A stretch of DNA of 16,411 nt, taken from the NCBI GenBank assembly GCA_012510325.1, contig JAAZIG010000278.1:1-16411 (forward strand). Direction: 5' to 3'. Positions 12,941 to 16,411 of this stretch are shown one piece after another; position 1 is the first letter of the stretch; every line of letters starts with the position of its first letter. The DNA is from Bacillota bacterium. GTDB lineage: Bacteria; Bacillota; Dethiobacteria; DTU022. The translations under genes and the position numbers were made by a program. The notes under the pieces are model-generated. The model ran no database searches and had not been told where the DNA came from. It was given only the letters and a program-made list of their open reading frames with translations.

Positions 12941-14611
12941 TTACTCCTTCAGCATTTTTTTAATTGTGCCGCCCGGCGGGATCATCGGCAGAACATTTTC
13001 TTTTCGGTCAACGATAAAATCGATGAGCACAGGGCGATCCTTGATCTGCATCGCTTCATCCAGAGCCCGGCGGACCTCTGCCGGTTTGGTCACCCGCATC
13101 CCCACAGCGCCGTATGCCTCCGCCAGCTTGATATAGTCCGGGCCGCCGATCTCGGTATAAGCAAGGCGGCCTTCGTAGAAGATATCCTGCCACTGGCGGA
13201 CCATCCCCAGATAGCTGTTGTTCAGCACGGCAATCTTCAGCGGCAGCCGGTAATCCACCGCGGTGGCCAGCTCCTGGATATTCATCTGGATGCTGCCGTC
13301 GCCGGCAATATTGAAGACGGTCTCCCCGGGGCGGCCGATCTGCGCACCGATGGCCGCCGGCAGGCCGAAGCCCATCGTGCCCAGTCCTCCGGAGGTGATG
13401 AAGGTCCGCGGCCGGGTAAAAGTAAAAAATTGTGCGGCCCACATCTGGTTCTGGCCCACCTCTGTCGTGATGATCGCTTTCCCGCCGGTCGCTTCATCGA
13501 TCTGCTCCACCACAAATTGCGGTTTAATCGTTTCGCTTTTCCGGTCATACTTGAGGGGATACTTTTCCTTCCAGGCCCTGATCCGGGCGGGCCATTCTTC
13601 TTTTTCGTTGCCCCCCTGAATCTGCCGACAGAGCTGCTCGAGGACGAGCCTGACATCTCCGATCAGGGGGATATCCACGGGCACGTTTTTGCCGATCTCC
13701 GCCGGATCGATATCTAGATGAATGATCCTGGCCTCGGGGGCAAAAGCCTCCACTTTTACGGTGACCCGGTCGGAGAAGCGGGCACCGACAGCGATAAGAA
13801 GGTCGCACTCATTGACCGCGTAGTTGGCGTACCTGGTCCCGTGCATACCGATCATGCCCAGCGCGAGGGGGTGGTTCTCCGGGAAAGCACCTTTTCCCAT
13901 GAGCGTGGTGGCCACAGGGATTGCGCAGAGCTCGGCCAGCTCCCGGAGGGCCTCGCTGCCCCCGGAGATGATCGCCCCGCCCCCGGCGCAGATGACGGGC
14001 TTTTTAGAGGCAGCGATGGCTGCCGCCGCTTCACCGATCATCCGGGAAGCGCCCTCCTGAACCGGGCAGTAGCCCCGCAGCTGCGGGGATTGTGGATGAC
14101 TTAAGGCGACCCTTTTCTGGCAGACGTCCTTGGGCAGGTCGATGAGGACCGGGCCGGGCCGGCCGGTTGTGGCCAGATAAAAGGATTCCCTGATCACCCG
14201 GGGCAGTTCGCTGACACTTTTGACCAGGTAGTTGTGTTTGGTAATCGGCAGGGTGATCCCGTAAATATCGGCCTCCTGAAATGAATCCCGGCCGAGCATA
14301 TCTGTAGCCACCTGGCCGGTAAAGGCAACCAGGGGGACGGAATCCATATAAGCGTTGGCCAGGCCGGTTACCAAATTTGTTGCTCCCGGGCCGGAAGTGG
14401 CGATGCAAACTCCCGGTTTTCCCGTCGCCCGGGCATAGCCGTCGGCGGCATGGGCCGCCCCCTGCTCATGCCGCACCAAATAATGTTTTAGCGGCGAATC
14501 GTAGAGGGCGTCGTATATATCGAGGACTGCTCCTCCGGGATAGCCAAATATTGTATCAACATTTTCTTCTTCCAGACATTTCGTCAGAATCTGGGCACCT
14601 TTTTGCTTCAT
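12941..14611 (-). CDS. ilvB: Acetolactate synthase, large (catalytic) subunit
   Basis: A 556-residue thiamine-diphosphate enzyme from ATG 14611. The frame stays open 47 codons further up into ilvD, but that part is not family-like, and the conserved N-terminus starts at MKQKGAQILTKCLEEENVD. It makes acetolactate from two pyruvates, or acetohydroxybutyrate from pyruvate and 2-ketobutyrate. Visible are GYPGGAVLDIYDAL (23-36), catalytic Glu49 in RHEQGAAHAADGYAR, the FAD-binding middle domain with GARFSDRVTVKVEAF (276-290), GGLGTMGFGLPAAIGAQ (408-424), and the ThDP/Mg motif GDGS (437-440) to NN (464-465). The Shine-Dalgarno is weak (GGGGGTGG, 8 bases upstream). It lies 41 bases after ilvD. Confidence 0.97.
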   Translation of the reverse strand: MKQKGAQILTKCLEEENVDTIFGYPGGAVLDIYDALYDSPLKHYLVRHEQGAAHAADGYARATGKPGVCIATSGPGATNLVTGLANAYMDSVPLVAFTGQVATDMLGRDSFQEADIYGITLPITKHNYLVKSVSELPRVIRESFYLATTGRPGPVLIDLPKDVCQKRVALSHPQSPQLRGYCPVQEGASRMIGEAAAAIAASKKPVICAGGGAIISGGSEALRELAELCAIPVATTLMGKGAFPENHPLALGMIGMHGTRYANYAVNECDLLIAVGARFSDRVTVKVEAFAPEARIIHLDIDPAEIGKNVPVDIPLIGDVRLVLEQLCRQIQGGNEKEEWPARIRAWKEKYPLKYDRKSETIKPQFVVEQIDEATGGKAIITTEVGQNQMWAAQFFTFTRPRTFITSGGLGTMGFGLPAAIGAQIGRPGETVFNIAGDGSIQMNIQELATAVDYRLPLKIAVLNNSYLGMVRQWQDIFYEGRLAYTEIGGPDYIKLAEAYGAVGMRVTKPAEVRRALDEAMQIKDRPVLIDFIVDRKENVLPMIPPGGTIKKMLKE

Positions 14612-14652
14612 TACAGTTACCACCCCCGCGGGTTGATTTGCGGCTGCACGCT

Positions 14653-16326
14653 TCAGGTTTGGCGAAAAACTGCTCCGCTGCTGGCTGATGTTACCAGGCG
14701 GCTGTAGCGCTGCAGATAACCTTTCTGTACTCGCGGCGGCTGCGGCTGCCACTCCCTTCTTCTCGATTCCAGGATATCTTCTTCGATGAGGAGATCCACC
14801 TTGCCGGCAGGGATATCGATGCTGATGAGATCCCCGTCCTCGATGAGGGCGATGGGTCCCCCTTCGGCCGCTTCCGGTGAGACATGGCCGATGGAGGCGC
14901 CCCGGGTGGCTCCTGAAAAACGGCCGTCGGTGATCAGGGCGACATCTTTGTCCAGACCGAGGCCGGCCACCACCGCCGTCGGGGTGAGCATCTCCCGCAT
15001 GCCCGGACCCCCTTTGGGTCCTTCGTAACGGATTACCAGCACATCGCCCCGCTGAATATTTCCCGCTTCCAGGGCGGCACAGACTTCCTCTTCGGAATTG
15101 AACACCCTTGCCGGACCGCGGTGGACCATCATCGCCGGGTCGACGGCGCCTCTTTTAACCACGGCGCCTGCGGGGGCAAGGCTGCCCCGGAGGATGGAGA
15201 GGCCGCCGCTGTCGCTAAAGGGTTCCCCGATCCGGCGGATGACGCTGTTGTTCAGCACAGGGCAGCCGGTAACGTTGTCCGCCAGAGTCCGCCCTGTTAC
15301 CGTGAGACAGCTGCCGTCGATGAGCTCAGCCTCCAGAAGGCGTTGCAGAAGCGCCGGGATCCCGCCGGCTCTGTCGAGATCCTCCACGTGGTCCGGCCCC
15401 GCCGGGCTCAGCTTGCACAGCTGGGGCACTTTTGTGCTGATCTCGTTGAACAGCTCCAGAGGCAGCTCGAAACCGGCTTCCCCGGCGATGGCCAGGAGAT
15501 GCAGGACCGTGTTTGTGGAGCAGCCCAGGGCCATATCCGCGGCGATGCAGTTGCGGAAAGCCGGGCCGGTCATGATCGCCGAGGGGCGGATCTTTTTTTC
15601 CAGCAGCTCCATCAGCTTCATTCCCGTATCTTTGGCCAGGCGAATCCGCGCCGCCGCCACCGCCGGAATGGTCCCGTTTCCCGGCAAAGCCATTCCCAGG
15701 ACCTCGGTGATGCAGTTCATCGAATTGGCGGTGAACATCCCGGCGCAGGAACCGCAGCCCGGGCAGATCGCCGTCTCCATCTCGGCCAGCTCCTGCGCAG
15801 TCATTTTCCCCGCTTTGACTGCACCGATCCCTTCAAAGATATCGCTCAGGGCGGCCTTGCGCCCCTGGAAGATACCGGCCAGCATCGGTCCGCCGCTGAT
15901 GAAGATGGCGGGAAGGTCCAGCCTGGCCGCCGCCATGAGCATCCCCGGAACGATCTTGTCGCAGTTCGGGATCATCACCAGCCCGTCAAAAGCGTGGGCT
16001 CGGGCCATTATCTCGATGGAATCGGCGATGAGTTCGCGGCTGGCCAGCGAATATTTCATTCCCTCATGGTTCATGGCGATGCCGTCGCAAACGCCGATGA
16101 CAGGAAACTCCATCGGGGTCCCTCCGGCCATGCGGACGCCGTCCTTTGCCGCCCGGGCGATGGTGTCGAGATGAATATGACCGGGGACAATTTCATTGTG
16201 GGCGTTGACTATTCCGATAAGGGGACGGCGCAGCTCTTCATCGGTGTAACCCATCGCCTTGAAGAGAGAGCGGTGCGGCGCCTTCTCCAGACCTTTTTTC
16301 ACCAGATCACTTAACATCGGCTTCAC
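14653..16326 (-). CDS. ilvD: Dihydroxy-acid dehydratase
   Basis: A 557-residue protein from GTG 16326, with AGGAG 9 bases upstream; an in-frame ATG at 16317 would remove 3 residues but is 18 bases from that site. It dehydrates dihydroxy-isovalerate and dihydroxy-methylvalerate to the keto acids of valine and isoleucine. Conserved elements are VPGHIHLD (47-54), VCDGIAMNHEGM (79-90), IPNCDKIVPGMLMA (119-132, Cys122), CPGCGSCAGMFTANSMN (188-204, Cys194) and LITDGRFSGATRGASIGHVSPEA. The C-terminus LVTSASSGAV is typical. At the VPGH position many [2Fe-2S] enzymes carry a Cys; here it is Gly, as in the E. coli enzyme. The start overlaps the stop of the upstream gene by 20 bases. It is the first complete gene of the visible part of the operon. 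Confidence 0.97.
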   Translation of the reverse strand: MKPMLSDLVKKGLEKAPHRSLFKAMGYTDEELRRPLIGIVNAHNEIVPGHIHLDTIARAAKDGVRMAGGTPMEFPVIGVCDGIAMNHEGMKYSLASRELIADSIEIMARAHAFDGLVMIPNCDKIVPGMLMAAARLDLPAIFISGGPMLAGIFQGRKAALSDIFEGIGAVKAGKMTAQELAEMETAICPGCGSCAGMFTANSMNCITEVLGMALPGNGTIPAVAAARIRLAKDTGMKLMELLEKKIRPSAIMTGPAFRNCIAADMALGCSTNTVLHLLAIAGEAGFELPLELFNEISTKVPQLCKLSPAGPDHVEDLDRAGGIPALLQRLLEAELIDGSCLTVTGRTLADNVTGCPVLNNSVIRRIGEPFSDSGGLSILRGSLAPAGAVVKRGAVDPAMMVHRGPARVFNSEEEVCAALEAGNIQRGDVLVIRYEGPKGGPGMREMLTPTAVVAGLGLDKDVALITDGRFSGATRGASIGHVSPEAAEGGPIALIEDGDLISIDIPAGKVDLLIEEDILESRRREWQPQPPRVQKGYLQRYSRLVTSASSGAVFRQT

Positions 16327-16411
16327 CCGCCTTTTCTCCTGAATCCTCCTCTGTAAAGATAAGCGGACCGTCGGTGCGGGTCAGCTCGCGAAAATCCTCC
16401 AGCAGTTCGAA
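16307..16411 (-). CDS. 3' end of an unidentified gene upstream of ilvD (partial)
   Basis: An open frame enters from the right edge and gives 34 residues, FELLEDFRELTRTDGPLIFT followed by an acidic, Gly/Glu-rich tail ending in ADVK, then TGA at 16307-16309. It overlaps the ilvD start by 20 bases and contains the ilvD Shine-Dalgarno, which supports it being a real, co-transcribed gene end rather than chance. The fragment is too short and too far C-terminal for me to recognise a family. Its neighbours suggest a role in, or control of, branched-chain amino acid synthesis, but that is inference only. Confidence 0.5.
   Translation of the reverse strand, partial: FELLEDFRELTRTDGPLIFTEEDSGEKAGEADVK
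16336..16340 (-). promoter_or_regulatory. Ribosome binding site supporting the ilvD GTG start
   Basis: On the minus strand AGGAG at 16340-16336 is 9 bases before GTG 16326. A second AGGAGG lies 8 bases further upstream. The spacing favours GTG over the ATG three codons later. Confidence 0.5.

Noticed and set aside
14612..14752. A 47-codon N-terminal extension of IlvB
   Set aside because: It overlaps the ilvD 3' end, has low-complexity non-conserved sequence, and the family N-terminus begins at ATG 14611.

Overview
The window reads as chromosomal DNA of a Bacillota bacterium, most likely an anaerobic, possibly thermophilic or syntrophic, Clostridia-type lineage. This is an inference from four points: strong AGGAGG-type ribosome binding sites, frequent TTG and GTG starts, an asd-dapG gene pair as in endospore formers, and a compact ilv-leu-cimA cluster of the kind found in Clostridia. 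GC content is fairly high by eye (upper fifties percent). I see no tRNA, rRNA, CRISPR array, insertion sequence or phage gene.

Layout. Positions 1-116 hold a long perfect hairpin followed by a good sigma-A-type promoter. The left part is transcribed rightward: an RseC-family membrane protein, a lipoprotein serpin with an inhibitory-type reactive-loop hinge, a 174-base gap with a REP-like palindrome, aspartate-semialdehyde dehydrogenase (asd), a DapG-type aspartate kinase, and a DUF4213/DUF364 protein. The right two thirds are one leftward operon. In transcription order it holds the tail of an unidentified gene that enters from beyond the right edge, then ilvD, ilvB, ilvN, ilvC, leuA, leuC, leuD, leuB and cimA. 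The two units converge at about 5251-5357, where there are hairpins and a probable terminator.

Function. asd and dapG make aspartate semialdehyde for lysine/diaminopimelate, threonine and methionine. The leftward operon encodes every step from pyruvate to the 2-keto acids of valine, leucine and (through citramalate) isoleucine, leaving only transamination to genes elsewhere. LeuC, LeuD and LeuB are expected to serve both the isopropylmalate and citramalate branches. The operon promoter and any T-box or attenuator leader lie outside the window. Many genes abut or overlap (leuC/leuD, leuD/leuB, ilvB/ilvN, upstream gene/ilvD), which suggests translational coupling.

Unusual points. cimA has a single-base frameshift near its 3' end; shifting frame restores a textbook CimA C-terminus. 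A membrane-anchored serpin sits directly behind rseC. Two palindromic intergenic elements look like members of dispersed repeat families. Most of the window is ordinary amino acid metabolism, and I found no convincing wholly new system.
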